The notes under the pieces were generated by a model. It was not told where the DNA came from. It ran no database searches and was given only the letters and a program-made list of their open reading frames with translations. Shown here one piece after another: positions 42,101 to 50,804 of a DNA stretch of 64,000 bases; the first letter of the stretch is position 1, and every line of letters starts with the position of its first letter. A program made the position numbers and the translations under genes. The DNA lies in NCBI RefSeq assembly GCF_000711985.1, contig NZ_KL544007.1, forward strand, positions 1-64,000. Direction: 5' to 3'. The stretch is from Rheinheimera texasensis DSM 17496 (GTDB lineage: Bacteria; Pseudomonadota; Gammaproteobacteria; Enterobacterales; Alteromonadaceae).

Positions 42101-43959
42101 GTCAGATACGCAGTCCCGAGCTCATTGCCCGTATAGGAGGTCATCTCGACTGAGCCTCCGGTAGCCACCGCCGCAAACTTCCGTTCAATCCGGCGCAGCA
42201 AGCTGCTGCCATCAGTGTCGTAATACTCAGTGCCGACTTCCTGCCCGTCGGTATGGTCCCAACGCCGGCTAAAGATATGCACGGTTTTGGCACCATCAGG
42301 TGTGGTGATGCTGGTAGATCGTAAATCCATCAGGTTGTAAGTGGCTGGTGTGGCTGCAAGGCCAGTCAGTTGCGCACCAGTACCGGCAACGTTCCACGAA
42401 CCTTTGTTCTGGGAATATGCATACTGCCAGCTCATCGCGGATAGCCCCGGGCCGCTCAGCGTTTTTTGCTCCAGCGAATTCGTCACAAAACATAAGTCAT
42501 TGGTGTGGACGTCACCATGGGGATAGCCGCTGTAATTTGACAGGACCTTAGGCACCTGTGAGCGGCCAAACCGGGTAAAACGCATTGATAAATCGAGGCG
42601 GGCGCCATTGGGATGAACTAAGAACGCTGATTGCGCCGGATTGGTCGCCGGTAACAAATCCAGGCATTGGGTTTCGATGATTTGGTAAAGGTCGACAATG
42701 GCTTCGTCACCTTCTGGGTTGTATTTAATGTGGTAGTAGTAGTCACGCTGCGTGGCACTGCCTGGTGTGATGTTCAGTGCGGCTAAAGAGAACTGCCACT
42801 TCTTGCCGTCCGGCCGCTCCACTTCAATCAGCGAGTCATTGTTACTGGGGTGAGTTGCATTCTGGTAACGGTAAGTCCAGGTCTGGCCGTTGGCCGTCAT
42901 GGAACGGACCCGCTTTTTACCATAAGTATTGGTTTCATAAGCGATATCGATTTGCCGACCATCTGGACTAGAAATGGAGCTAAGCTGGCCGTCGGTATAG
43001 GTGTAATTCACCGTATTGCCGAAACGGTCGGTGATTTTAGATACCAATAAATACGCATTATACTTGGCAACGACTTCGTCAAACCCCAGACCATTGGCCG
43101 CACTCATCGGAGTGGTGGGGATCAGCTTAGGCTGAGTAAATTCATAAGTGACGCCTTCTGGTGAGGTAGCTTTTAAACCTTCAATCGTCACACCATCAAC
43201 AGACACAGCCGTGCAGGCAAATTTCCAGTTTTTAATAAAACGTTGTGCGACATAGTTCTGGTATTTCACCTGAACTTTTTCACTGATAACGCCGGGGATA
43301 TCCAGCGTCTCACCACTCCAATAATCACCGGATGCGAGAATTTGGTTGGGGCCAACAGCAAAATTGCCCGGATTGAGCTGGCCTGAGCACATGCTACCGC
43401 TGCCCCAGTTCCCAGAGAATCGCTGATAGGTGATGTGATCATAAATCACCGTCGTGCTGATACTGGGAATAGCAATATTCCATTCACCGAGATTCAGGTT
43501 GCTGTAGTGGGCATAGTTTGCACCTTTGAAGATACGGCGAAACTCGACCGGTATATTGAAGTTGCCAGGGATACTTATATCCACTTGTTGCAAAGACACC
43601 GCGCCGGTGTTGAGGTCTATAGTTTCACCAAATAACGCAGTGGTTTCTGGCGTGACTTGTTCGCTGACTTTGAGTTTATCCAGAATCATCGCGCTCATAT
43701 TGGTACCCGGCACGACGACATCATCACTCATCAGTTCGTCGTAGACGGACGTGACGCTGCCGCCCTGCGCCTGATCTTTTTTCTTGGCTTTTTTCACCGC
43801 TTTGTATTGTTTCGGCTGTTTTGGTGTAACGCCGGGTTCAATCGCAGCAAGCCAGATTGCGGTGGCATCTTTAACTTTTTGTGTTTCCGGCCCCGCGTTT
43901 ATCGACAGGCTGGTCAGCGCCAAAGTGGCCAGAATGGTCAGAGTAGAAATATGCTTCAT
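39118..43959 (-). CDS. Secreted RHS-repeat protein with variable C-terminal tip
   Basis: 1613 residues from MKHISTLTILATLAL (AAGGGA upstream); signal peptide 1-23. Residues ~100-500 are the N-terminal beta-rich part, then many YD/RHS repeats ('GNLTGLVNGNNSWSYAYNS', 'YGYDDNDNLDAITDL'). The core ends with 'YMQQRYYDPVIGRFYSNDP' and 'YAYANNNPYKFTDPDGR'. About 165 residues follow that boundary (39118-39615) and end 'IDIPAKGDKPHETLHYEKK'; this is the likely toxin, family not identified. In the core the passage from 'IHLGKELIAKTGS' goes straight to 'EDKPGYTGHVEDKD', omitting the usual HTDxLGS strand segment. Confidence 0.9.
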   Translation of the reverse strand: MKHISTLTILATLALTSLSINAGPETQKVKDATAIWLAAIEPGVTPKQPKQYKAVKKAKKKDQAQGGSVTSVYDELMSDDVVVPGTNMSAMILDKLKVSEQVTPETTALFGETIDLNTGAVSLQQVDISIPGNFNIPVEFRRIFKGANYAHYSNLNLGEWNIAIPSISTTVIYDHITYQRFSGNWGSGSMCSGQLNPGNFAVGPNQILASGDYWSGETLDIPGVISEKVQVKYQNYVAQRFIKNWKFACTAVSVDGVTIEGLKATSPEGVTYEFTQPKLIPTTPMSAANGLGFDEVVAKYNAYLLVSKITDRFGNTVNYTYTDGQLSSISSPDGRQIDIAYETNTYGKKRVRSMTANGQTWTYRYQNATHPSNNDSLIEVERPDGKKWQFSLAALNITPGSATQRDYYYHIKYNPEGDEAIVDLYQIIETQCLDLLPATNPAQSAFLVHPNGARLDLSMRFTRFGRSQVPKVLSNYSGYPHGDVHTNDLCFVTNSLEQKTLSGPGLSAMSWQYAYSQNKGSWNVAGTGAQLTGLAATPATYNLMDLRSTSITTPDGAKTVHIFSRRWDHTDGQEVGTEYYDTDGSSLLRRIERKFAAVATGGSVEMTSYTGNELGTAYLTDNPAPHENYINKTSEKVISYTGGVAGDSFTTEYPEYNSYGLPTKTVENNSLGVPERTIVTTYHQDTSNWVLNQEANRQISQNGNSYSERSATYYAPTDAEKSLPKTESRNGQLVVHSHQYNADGTLKKTTYAITDRWVEFGSYKRGKPESIKLPNRYITGNFTVSLSVNDTGTIAWAKDLNGNKTSYSYDSLNRLTLIDPEDSQWLNTSISYEADTSAVGALLQKITRGSYRKTITLDALMQPVLSKEWDNDDEADTVRYINQQFNAYGKATFTSVPSASSTETYGTSTTYDGLQRIVSQTNTANGNLSFSYGSNNSISVSNGKGHSTTTQYLAYGSPATDLAMLISQPEGVTTTISYNIANLPVSITQGDVTEERRYDSAMRLCLQKRPETGIKVLKYNILGQVTDYAEGLSDNPADSSNSCSDYINAASSWVTQTYDKLGDAWETSYADGTATKTVTLDRQGNLTGLVNGNNSWSYAYNSLNLPYEQSLSLDSKTYTIGLAYNNHGHLQSKTYGGATLAYAPNALGLPTQVADSQTYASDVLYHPNGQLKSYTYGNGLTFNQTLNAAFKPDERRVKSGSTNRMGQRYGYDDNDNLDAITDLVTASQSISMTFDDLDRLDTASGVWGTGSFSYDSLGNLSSKVLGTQNLSYSYHSTSKRLNTVSGGYSFSYDDRGNVINNGKRAFQFNRANQLTSSGTISYQYDGHGRRVKKTGSSNGYSIYDLSGSLLMTDGPNGQTRYIHLGKELIAKTGSAAALEDKPGYTGHVEDKDLSLTYMQQRYYDPVIGRFYSNDPVDTVAHLYGTNGTYGFNRYAYANNNPYKFTDPDGRSSYNPQGMAATLQPLSTAQKIAGVRMVISASPAGRGVQIAKVVVGAVLNEAANSGNNNSSAPEVPGKLVGDQSDSRAGPNKSGTRHTSGPLTPENGGTGDYEQDLQTLTGGTRPAGEGDSAPPGSSIGENGIFGRPTNSSGGASIDIPAKGDKPHETLHYEKK

Positions 43960-43972
43960 CTGAATTAATCCC

Positions 43973-46789
43973 TTAATTATCCTTGCTCTCGCCAAATGGT
44001 TTGTATTCCGTGCGTTTTTTCACGTTGCCACTGGCATCGGTTTCTAAAATCACGGATCCAAGCACGTCGGTGTGTAAATAGATGATGGTTTGTACTGAAG
44101 GTTGAGCTGTAAAAGTTGCCGTGACAGTACATGCACCGGTAATAGCCGCTGTGGTGTAAGTCTTGCCAGACAAACTGCCGCCACAGCCTGAGGCTGCTGC
44201 GGTGTAGCCCGTGTTAGGGGTCACGGTGAATGCTGTCGTCTGACCGTGGTTGACGGTTTTGCCGGCAGAAATAGTACCGTTCTCACCAGCAGTGGTCGTG
44301 ACGCTGTACTTCCGTTGGCTGAAGGTAGCGCTGACTTGGCAGTCAGCTGTAATGGCACCGGTGGTGTAAACGGAGCCAACCAGTTTGCCGTTGCAGCCCC
44401 AGGCATCAGCAGAGTAGCCAGTGTTTGGCGTCACAACAAAAGTGGTTGTTTTGCCGTAGTCGACAGTTTTCTCCGGAGGGTCGATGGTGCCGTTCGCAGT
44501 GGCTGTGGTTGTTACTGTCCAGACTTTCGTTTTAAATGTGGCTTTCACATCACATGTTGAGGTGATAGGGCCTGTAACGTAAGAGTTACCAGAGCGCTTG
44601 CCATTGCAGCCCGTGATAGCCTGCACTTCTTTACCAATCCCTGGCGTCACATTAAAAGTGGCGCGGTCGCCATGTAACACTTTTGTTGAAGGGGTTGGTG
44701 AAATAGTGCCGCCGCCATCTGTTGAACTACCGACAACATAGGACTTGCGACTAAAAACAGCATCTACTTCGCAGTCAGAGGTAATAGCCCCAGTGGTGTA
44801 GATGGTGCCAACCAGCTCGCCGTTGCAGCCCCTGGCATCTGGCGAGTAGCCAGTGTCTGGCGTCACAACAAAGGTGGTTGTTTTGCCGTATTCGACAGTT
44901 TGCTTCGGTGGAGCGATGGTGCCGTTCGCTGCGGCTTTGGCCTTTACTGTAAAGGTTTGCGCTTTAAAAGTGGCGTGAACATCACATACCGAGGTGATAG
45001 GGCCTGTAACGTAAGCGTTCCCAGTCCGTTGACCATTGCAGCCTTTGATATCAAGCACTTCTTTGCCAATCCCTGGCGTCACATTAAAAGTGGCGCGGTC
45101 GCCATGTAACACTTTTGTTGAAGGGGTTGGTGAAATAGTGCCGCCGCCATCTGTTGAACTACCGACAACATAGGACTGGCGACTAAAAACAGCATCTACT
45201 TCGCAGCCTGCATTAATAGACCCTGTTGTGTAGGTGCTGCCAGATAATTTCCCATTACAACCTTGCACCGATGAAATTACAAAGCCAACTGCTGTCGATA
45301 GATTGAAAGAGGTTGTTTGGCCGTGGATCACTTTGGTGTTAGTCGGTGCAATACTGCCGCCGTCTGTCGCAGTTGCTGTGACGGTGTGAGACACGACAGG
45401 TGACAGGATTGTGATAGTCGAGGACGGCCCAAACCCCGAGCAGCCATTGTAGTTACAGCTCCGATACATTAATTGATAATTCCCTGCAGTGTTAATTGAC
45501 ACTTTGAGGGATGCAGTCGGTTTCGGCGGATATAAAGTTGTCGGTGCCGCGACTGTACCTAAATACTGCAGATTACCGCTGGGATCCTGAGCTGATAGTT
45601 GATAGGTCAGTGCGTTGTAGTCATTGTTGCTTGCCAGCACGACGTTAAACTGGACACCCTGCGCCGCCTGGTTAAAGCTCACTCGGGGCGCCTCAGTCGG
45701 AGGTTTGGGAATGATACCACCAGGACAAGCTTGCAGTGTGGTGATTTCGTCAGCCGCAATCATGTCTCCCGGACAACCTTGCAGTTCCGTGATATCGGAC
45801 TGCAATGAGGGCTTTACAGTATTGCCAATGCTGACAACCGGGCAATATTCCTCAGCAATCATGGTTTCAGTATCAAACAGTCTGCCAGCGCAATTACTGT
45901 TTTGCACGGTCCGTTCCGCATGGTTGTAAGCCCGAAATAAAACCGTCTGATGGTCCGATTTACGTCTGACTGCAGTAATACCTGATGCGCTATCCGACCA
46001 GCTGACATCAGCTTGCCGCACCGGGATTAACTTCCCGTCATCGCTGGCAAACCTGCCTTTCCCCTCACTATAAAGCAACACATGCGGTTGCTTACCGTCC
46101 TTTGACAAGGCAAAAACATCATCGTGGCCGTCTTTGTTAAAATCTCGGATGATCAAACGTTCATTATTTTTCAGTCCCCACTGCACGGTCTTGGATAGTT
46201 TTTTTGCAGTACCAAAATGATGCTGTTTTTCTGCCAGAATGAGCTGATGTTCGCCTTTAATGCTGTCAAGTTGCAGTAGATCTGCTTTCCCGTCCCCATT
46301 GAAATCACCACTGTAATAGAGTGAAGAGGGACTGGCGCGTAACCATTTGAATTGCCTGGAATCGTAGTGTTGTGTTGGAACTGACAGGTCTGCAGCGCTG
46401 TTGATGTACTTAAATAGCCAGGCGGAACTGCCATTATTTGCAATGGCCATTAAAGCTGCGTCATCTTGCGCAGTCGTTGTCAGCGCCAACAATTGGAACT
46501 TTTCCCGGTGCCAATGCACCTGATTAATTTTCTGCGGTAATTCGATGGGGTTTGTATAGTCATAGCGCTGTGCCGCGCTATTTTGACCTAAAACCAGATA
46601 GTGTTTGTCTGCAGCTGTCTTTGCCTGAAATAACAAATCCGGATAGCCGTCGTGGTTAAAATCCGCCTGCAGTATTTGGTGGGTCGCGGGATCCCAGTTA
46701 AGTGAAGCCGCTCCAGCCATTGGGCAGCTGCATGCCAAAAGCAAAGCCGCGTAAGCGAACCAATATCTGCTCAGGTATATCCTTGTCAT
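43973..46789 (-). CDS. Secreted FG-GAP/InlB-repeat protein ending in an RHS-core fragment
   Basis: 938 residues, GAGGAG before the ATG, signal peptide 1-27 (SCPMAGA). Residues 30-290 contain FG-GAP/VCBS calcium-type motifs (ADFNHDGYPDLLF, DFNGDGKADLLQ, DFNKDGHDDVFA). A Cys-containing linker and an Fn3-like domain follow (~360-460). Then come six ~70-residue divergent InlB B-repeats, each with a Cys pair such as GCNGKLSG...CEVDAVF. The last 35 residues, from YLHTDVLGSVILETD to EYKPFGESKDN, are the RHS-core segment missing from the next gene. The stop codon lies 13 bp before that gene. Probably a surface or secreted protein co-expressed with the RHS toxin. Confidence 0.85.
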   Translation of the reverse strand: MTRIYLSRYWFAYAALLLACSCPMAGAASLNWDPATHQILQADFNHDGYPDLLFQAKTAADKHYLVLGQNSAAQRYDYTNPIELPQKINQVHWHREKFQLLALTTTAQDDAALMAIANNGSSAWLFKYINSAADLSVPTQHYDSRQFKWLRASPSSLYYSGDFNGDGKADLLQLDSIKGEHQLILAEKQHHFGTAKKLSKTVQWGLKNNERLIIRDFNKDGHDDVFALSKDGKQPHVLLYSEGKGRFASDDGKLIPVRQADVSWSDSASGITAVRRKSDHQTVLFRAYNHAERTVQNSNCAGRLFDTETMIAEEYCPVVSIGNTVKPSLQSDITELQGCPGDMIAADEITTLQACPGGIIPKPPTEAPRVSFNQAAQGVQFNVVLASNNDYNALTYQLSAQDPSGNLQYLGTVAAPTTLYPPKPTASLKVSINTAGNYQLMYRSCNYNGCSGFGPSSTITILSPVVSHTVTATATDGGSIAPTNTKVIHGQTTSFNLSTAVGFVISSVQGCNGKLSGSTYTTGSINAGCEVDAVFSRQSYVVGSSTDGGGTISPTPSTKVLHGDRATFNVTPGIGKEVLDIKGCNGQRTGNAYVTGPITSVCDVHATFKAQTFTVKAKAAANGTIAPPKQTVEYGKTTTFVVTPDTGYSPDARGCNGELVGTIYTTGAITSDCEVDAVFSRKSYVVGSSTDGGGTISPTPSTKVLHGDRATFNVTPGIGKEVQAITGCNGKRSGNSYVTGPITSTCDVKATFKTKVWTVTTTATANGTIDPPEKTVDYGKTTTFVVTPNTGYSADAWGCNGKLVGSVYTTGAITADCQVSATFSQRKYSVTTTAGENGTISAGKTVNHGQTTAFTVTPNTGYTAAASGCGGSLSGKTYTTAAITGACTVTATFTAQPSVQTIIYLHTDVLGSVILETDASGNVKKRTEYKPFGESKDN
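44634..45206. repeat. 432-bp direct repeat inside the InlB-repeat gene
   Basis: The stretch 44634-44774 recurs at 45066-45206 with an exact 432-bp (144-codon) offset. The first 112 bases are identical, and one mismatch follows in the next 29. The unit covers two InlB repeats, indicating a recent in-frame duplication. Confidence 0.9.
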
Positions 46790-47133
46790 TCAGGTCTCCT
46801 CAATTGTTCTTGATGAAAATTCATCCAATTAAAGGAGTTTTTGCGACTCTGTTGTTTATTTTGTGTGAAAATAAAAACAATATAATGTTTTTATAAGATG
46901 TATTGTTGTTAGGAACGTGGGCAACCGGGTTTAGCCAATCTGTCAGCAGACGCCCTTGCAACACAGTCAATCACAGCGCTGTTATTCCGCAAGCACTTGT
47001 CATCAGTAGCTCAAATGAAATTCCTTGTCCGAAGTCAGTTTCTCCAACCGAAAACTTTGCTATGTTTAGCAACAGGTTATATATCATTAGTCTGGTCAGT
47101 TCAGCATCAGCAGCATAGCCACGCGGAGGGCTC
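46790..47133. other. Divergent control region between the RHS operon and cheV
   Basis: 344 bp, AT-rich at 46850-46910 with a TATAAT at 46881. Promoters for both directions must lie here but I cannot assign -35 elements with confidence. Short frames in the region lack ribosome sites. Confidence 0.45.
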
Positions 47134-48072
47134 ATGAGCAGTTTATTATCCAGTATCGATTCCAAGACCAACATGGTTGGTAAAAACCGGCTCGAATTGT
47201 TGTTATTCCGGCTCAATTCCGCGCAGTTGTTTGGTATTAATGTGTTTAAGGTGCGTGAAGTGCTGATATGCCCGGAATTGTCAGCCCTACCTGGAGCGCA
47301 CTCGCATGTGCGTGGCATTGCGCATTTACGTGGTGAGCCGGTGACGGTGATTGACTTGAGTCAGGCCACGGGCGGAAAGCCGGTCACCGATTTATCGACC
47401 GCTTATATTTTAGTGACCGAATACAACCGCAATACCCAGGGCTTTTTAGTTGCAGGCGTTGACCGCATTGTCAGCAGCAGCTGGGAGCAAATCCATCCGG
47501 CGCCGCAAGGGGCGGGCAAAGCGCATTATGTGACGGCCGTGACTGAGGTTGATAAAAAGCTGGTGCAAATTCTTGATGTTGAGAAGGTTTTTAACGAAAT
47601 CTCGCCAGCGGATGAAACTGTCAGTGAGTCGGTGAAAGAAAAATCCAAAGACGTTGATTTTAAAAACCTGGTGGTGTTGGTCGCTGATGATTCGGCGGTG
47701 GCGCGTAATCAGGTCAAGCGCGCTTTATCGGCGATTGGCGTCGAAATTCAGACCGTCAACGACGGCCGCTCTGCGCTGAACTGGCTGAAAAATCTGGCCG
47801 ATGACATTGGCGGCGATATCTCGCACAAAATGCCGCTGTTAATTTCGGATATCGAAATGCCGGAAATGGATGGTTATACCTTAACCGCCGAAGTCAAAGC
47901 GGACGAACGGCTGCGCAATATCCATATCGTGCTGCACTCCAGTTTAAGTGGTGTGTTTAATCAGGCGATGATTGAAAAAGTGGGTGCGGACCAGTTTATC
48001 GCCAAGTTTCATCCGGATGAGCTGGTGTCGGCCGTGCAAAAATGGATGTCGGACCGCGCACCACAGGCCTGA
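47134..48072 (+). CDS. cheV: Chemotaxis protein CheV
   Basis: 312 residues; GCGGAGGG before the ATG. An N-terminal CheW-like domain (residues 20-160; 'LLLFRLNSAQLFGINVFKVREVL', 'HVRGIAHLRGEPVTVIDL') couples receptors and CheA. A C-terminal response-regulator domain (residues 180-310) has 'VVLVADDSAVARNQ', phosphorylatable Asp in LLISDIEMPEMDGY, and the conserved Lys in FIAKFHPDEL. It stands alone outside a che operon, as is common in Alteromonadales. Confidence 0.95.
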   Translation: MSSLLSSIDSKTNMVGKNRLELLLFRLNSAQLFGINVFKVREVLICPELSALPGAHSHVRGIAHLRGEPVTVIDLSQATGGKPVTDLSTAYILVTEYNRNTQGFLVAGVDRIVSSSWEQIHPAPQGAGKAHYVTAVTEVDKKLVQILDVEKVFNEISPADETVSESVKEKSKDVDFKNLVVLVADDSAVARNQVKRALSAIGVEIQTVNDGRSALNWLKNLADDIGGDISHKMPLLISDIEMPEMDGYTLTAEVKADERLRNIHIVLHSSLSGVFNQAMIEKVGADQFIAKFHPDELVSAVQKWMSDRAPQA

Positions 48073-48110
48073 TTTTGCTATAACGAGCAATATAAACAGC
48101 AACAACAAAA

Positions 48111-48130
48111 ACAGCGCCGGTTGGCGCTGT
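48111..48130. terminator. Bidirectional stem-loop after cheV and the dipeptidase gene
   Basis: ACAGCGCC-GGTT-GGCGCTGT; on the minus strand it is followed by TTTTGTTGTTG, so it mainly ends the cyanophycin operon. Confidence 0.7.
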
Positions 48131-48157
48131 TTGGCTATCAAAGCGGGATAAAAGAGC

Positions 48158-49333
48158 TTATACAAATAACGAATCCCGTTGTACAGGGACAGGCAAACTA
48201 CCGTCGCTATAGCGCCAGATCCCGCGGCTCATCACAGCCCGCACTGCCAGCGTCTCTTTATCCAGCAGTACCAAATCAGCGTCTTTACCGACGGTTATTT
48301 CACCTTTTTGTGGCAGTTTCAACACCCGCGCCGGGTTTGTTGTCGCGACGCTGAGCGCTACTGGCAGCGGTACGCCCAGCCGCACTGCAGCGACTACTTC
48401 TTCCAGTAAACTACCGATCCGGCCAATACCAAGGCCAATAAACTGTTGCTGGTCATCAAACAGCGGCAAAGATGCATTGGCATCGGATGAAAAGGTAATG
48501 CGACTACAATCGAGCCCCAGTTGCCAGGCCTGCAGCAGTGCTTTGGCACATTGCACCTCACCGGCGGCCAGTTCTTGCGGCGTAGTACTGGTGGTAAAAT
48601 CAATCCAGCCGCCGGCTTGTAAAAAGGCAAAGCCTTGCTCCACAAGCTGTTGATTGCGATTCATATGCGTCGGATAAAACTGGGTCAGCGGAATATCGCT
48701 GCTGGCCGCGACTTCGCGCAATAACGACACCCCCGCAGAAGCAGGCCCGACATGCACGCTGACGATGCCGGCCTTGCCGGACAACATGCCGCCCACCCGC
48801 GCTTCAGCGGCTAGTTTTTTCAGCTCGTCTGGTGTCGGCTGGGAGCTGCGGTGGTCGGCAATGGCCACTTCACCGACGCCGATAAATTTATCAATCAGCA
48901 GCAAATCTTCGCTGATGGTTGGGAACAAAGTGCGCACAGGGATTTGGTAAGAGCCGGTATGGCAATAACAGTTCAGGCCCTCTTCGGTCAGCGCATGGGC
49001 TTTGGCCAATAAGTTGGTCAGGGTGCGGGTGATGCTGTCAGTGCCGAGCACGCCAACCAGAGTCGTGACGCCACTGGCAAAGGCATCATCGGCATTGAGC
49101 TCCGGCGTTCTGGTGCGAAAGCCGCCTTCACCGCCGCCACCGATAATATGCGCCAGTGAATCGACTAAACCCGGCACCAGATAGCAGCCAGTGGCGTTGA
49201 TGCGCTGCACCGCATTGCCCTGAATATCAATCTTGGCGTTGACTGCACTGATGCGCTGGCCGGCGACCAGCACCTGTTGCTGGCCCTGTGCCTGTGGGCT
49301 GAAAACTTCTGCATGTTCAATCAGCGTGATCAT
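48158..49333 (-). CDS. iadA: Isoaspartyl (beta-aspartyl) dipeptidase, cyanophycin type
   Basis: 391 residues; AGAAGG before the ATG. The sequence follows E. coli IadA: 'IIGGGGEGGFRTRTPEL', 'GVTTLVGVLGTDSITR', 'GSYQIPVRT', 'PTHMNRN' and 'FSSDANAS' (metal Asp). Two metal-site changes stand out. The HxH motif reads DSLAH, with Leu60 for the first His. The bridging-Lys region reads GVGEVAIADHR with Glu. It should cleave beta-Asp-Arg from cyanophycin to Asp and Arg in the cytoplasm. Last gene of the locus, 12 bp after the transporter. Confidence 0.9.
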   Translation of the reverse strand: MITLIEHAEVFSPQAQGQQQVLVAGQRISAVNAKIDIQGNAVQRINATGCYLVPGLVDSLAHIIGGGGEGGFRTRTPELNADDAFASGVTTLVGVLGTDSITRTLTNLLAKAHALTEEGLNCYCHTGSYQIPVRTLFPTISEDLLLIDKFIGVGEVAIADHRSSQPTPDELKKLAAEARVGGMLSGKAGIVSVHVGPASAGVSLLREVAASSDIPLTQFYPTHMNRNQQLVEQGFAFLQAGGWIDFTTSTTPQELAAGEVQCAKALLQAWQLGLDCSRITFSSDANASLPLFDDQQQFIGLGIGRIGSLLEEVVAAVRLGVPLPVALSVATTNPARVLKLPQKGEITVGKDADLVLLDKETLAVRAVMSRGIWRYSDGSLPVPVQRDSLFV

Positions 49334-49345
49334 AAATACCTTCTT

Positions 49346-50800
49346 TTAAAATCCTGTCCAGACGGCAATCGCCATCGCGCTGATACTCATCAGTGTCAGC
49401 AATAACCATAACGACCACATGGCTTTGAGCCAGCGGCTGAATTCAACGCCGGCAATCGCCAGCGTTCCCATCAGCGCAGGGGAGGTCGGATAAAACAAAT
49501 GGGCCAGACCGTCGCCAAGCTGGAACGCCAGTACTGCGGTTTGGCGCGACACCCCGACTAAATCGGATAAAGGCGCCATTAACGGCATCGTCAGCGCGGC
49601 CTGGCCTGAGCCCGAGGTAACGAGGAAGTTAAACGCACTCTGAAATACCAGCATGCCTTGCGCGGCGACCATCGAGCTGTGGCCATCAATAGTGCTGGCT
49701 GCGTGCTGCAAAATGGTGTTGATGACAGAAGGTTTGGCCGGATCTGTGCCGCCCAGCAGCAATAAAATGCCCTGCGCAATGCCCACTACCATGGCGGCCG
49801 GCAACAGCTGCGCGGCGCCGGTTTTAAAGGCGTCGACATAATCATTGGTACGGCCTTGTTGCGGTAAAAACAGCCGGGCTAATAGCGCCGACACACAACC
49901 AATCACCAGAAACTGACTGGCAATTTCGCGCAGATAATAGCCTTGGGTCACGACGCCCCAGACCAGCCAGACCATGCCGGCGGCAAAACACAACACAATC
50001 AGCAAATGTGGCCAGGCGAACTTTTGCTCCAGTGCAAAAGGCTGTACTGGCGCTGCGCCTTGCTGGTTTTTGCGCAGCCGTTCGGCGCGGCTCATCATCC
50101 AGATGATATAAATCAGTGTGAACACCAGCCACATCACCATGCGAAATCCGGCACCGGACAAAGGCGGCAGGCCGGCAATACTCTGGGCGATAGCAACCGA
50201 AAACGGGTTCATCCAGGAGGTGGCAAAACCGACCTGCGTCGCGCCGTAGGTCAGCAACACCCCTGTGATGGCGTCATAGCCAAGCAAGCGCACCAGCGGC
50301 ACCAGAAATACGGCAAAAGCCATCGCTTCTTCGCCCATGCCAAACACGGCGCCGCCCAACGAGAAAAACAGCGCCATCACTGGCAATAACAAGCGGGCTT
50401 TGTGCTGCAGCCGGTTTATGAGCCACTTCAGCATTTCGTCGATAGCGCCGGTTCTGAGTACGATGCCAAAGCTACCGCCGACCAGCAGGATAAACACCAC
50501 CACGCCAATGGCGGAGCCGGAGCGGCTACCGGAGGTCATGCCGTCAAAAAAGGCGCTGAAAAAGCCGGTTTGCTCACCGGCAGTAAAAATCGGTGCTAAC
50601 GAGGCTTCACCGACCGCCTGATAACTGCCGGCTTGCAACAGATGACGGCCGGTTTCGGCATCCAGCCTGGTTTCAAACTGGCCCGGCGCGAGCAGGGCGG
50701 TCAGCAGTAAAGCGAGCAATAACACGCCGCCGACAATCAGCAGGGTATCGGGCATTTGCCAGCCGCGGCTGGTGTTGGTGACTGGAGTAGGTGTATGCAT
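49346..50800 (-). CDS. YfcC-family transporter, probably for Asp-Arg dipeptide or arginine
   Basis: 484 residues with about 12 membrane helices. 'GSRSGSAIGVVVFILLVGGSFGIV', 'GGAVFGMGEEAMAFAVFLVPL' and 'GATQVGFATSWMNPFSVAIAQ' are characteristic of the YfcC/DcuC superfamily (basic amino acid or dicarboxylate antiporters). It starts 4 bp after the cyanophycinase stop codon and is followed by the dipeptidase, so it most likely moves the beta-Asp-Arg product or its amino acids. The substrate is inferred from context. Confidence 0.85.
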   Translation of the reverse strand: MHTPTPVTNTSRGWQMPDTLLIVGGVLLLALLLTALLAPGQFETRLDAETGRHLLQAGSYQAVGEASLAPIFTAGEQTGFFSAFFDGMTSGSRSGSAIGVVVFILLVGGSFGIVLRTGAIDEMLKWLINRLQHKARLLLPVMALFFSLGGAVFGMGEEAMAFAVFLVPLVRLLGYDAITGVLLTYGATQVGFATSWMNPFSVAIAQSIAGLPPLSGAGFRMVMWLVFTLIYIIWMMSRAERLRKNQQGAAPVQPFALEQKFAWPHLLIVLCFAAGMVWLVWGVVTQGYYLREIASQFLVIGCVSALLARLFLPQQGRTNDYVDAFKTGAAQLLPAAMVVGIAQGILLLLGGTDPAKPSVINTILQHAASTIDGHSSMVAAQGMLVFQSAFNFLVTSGSGQAALTMPLMAPLSDLVGVSRQTAVLAFQLGDGLAHLFYPTSPALMGTLAIAGVEFSRWLKAMWSLWLLLTLMSISAMAIAVWTGF

Positions 50801-50804
50801 CTGG

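Noticed and set aside
46903-47118. Short plus-strand gene between the RHS operon and cheV
   Set aside because: No ribosome site, no family resemblance, and it lies in the expected promoter region.
38228-47133. Integrative element inserted in tRNA-Asp
   Set aside because: No integrase gene and no duplicated tRNA 3' end are visible on the far side of the RHS region.
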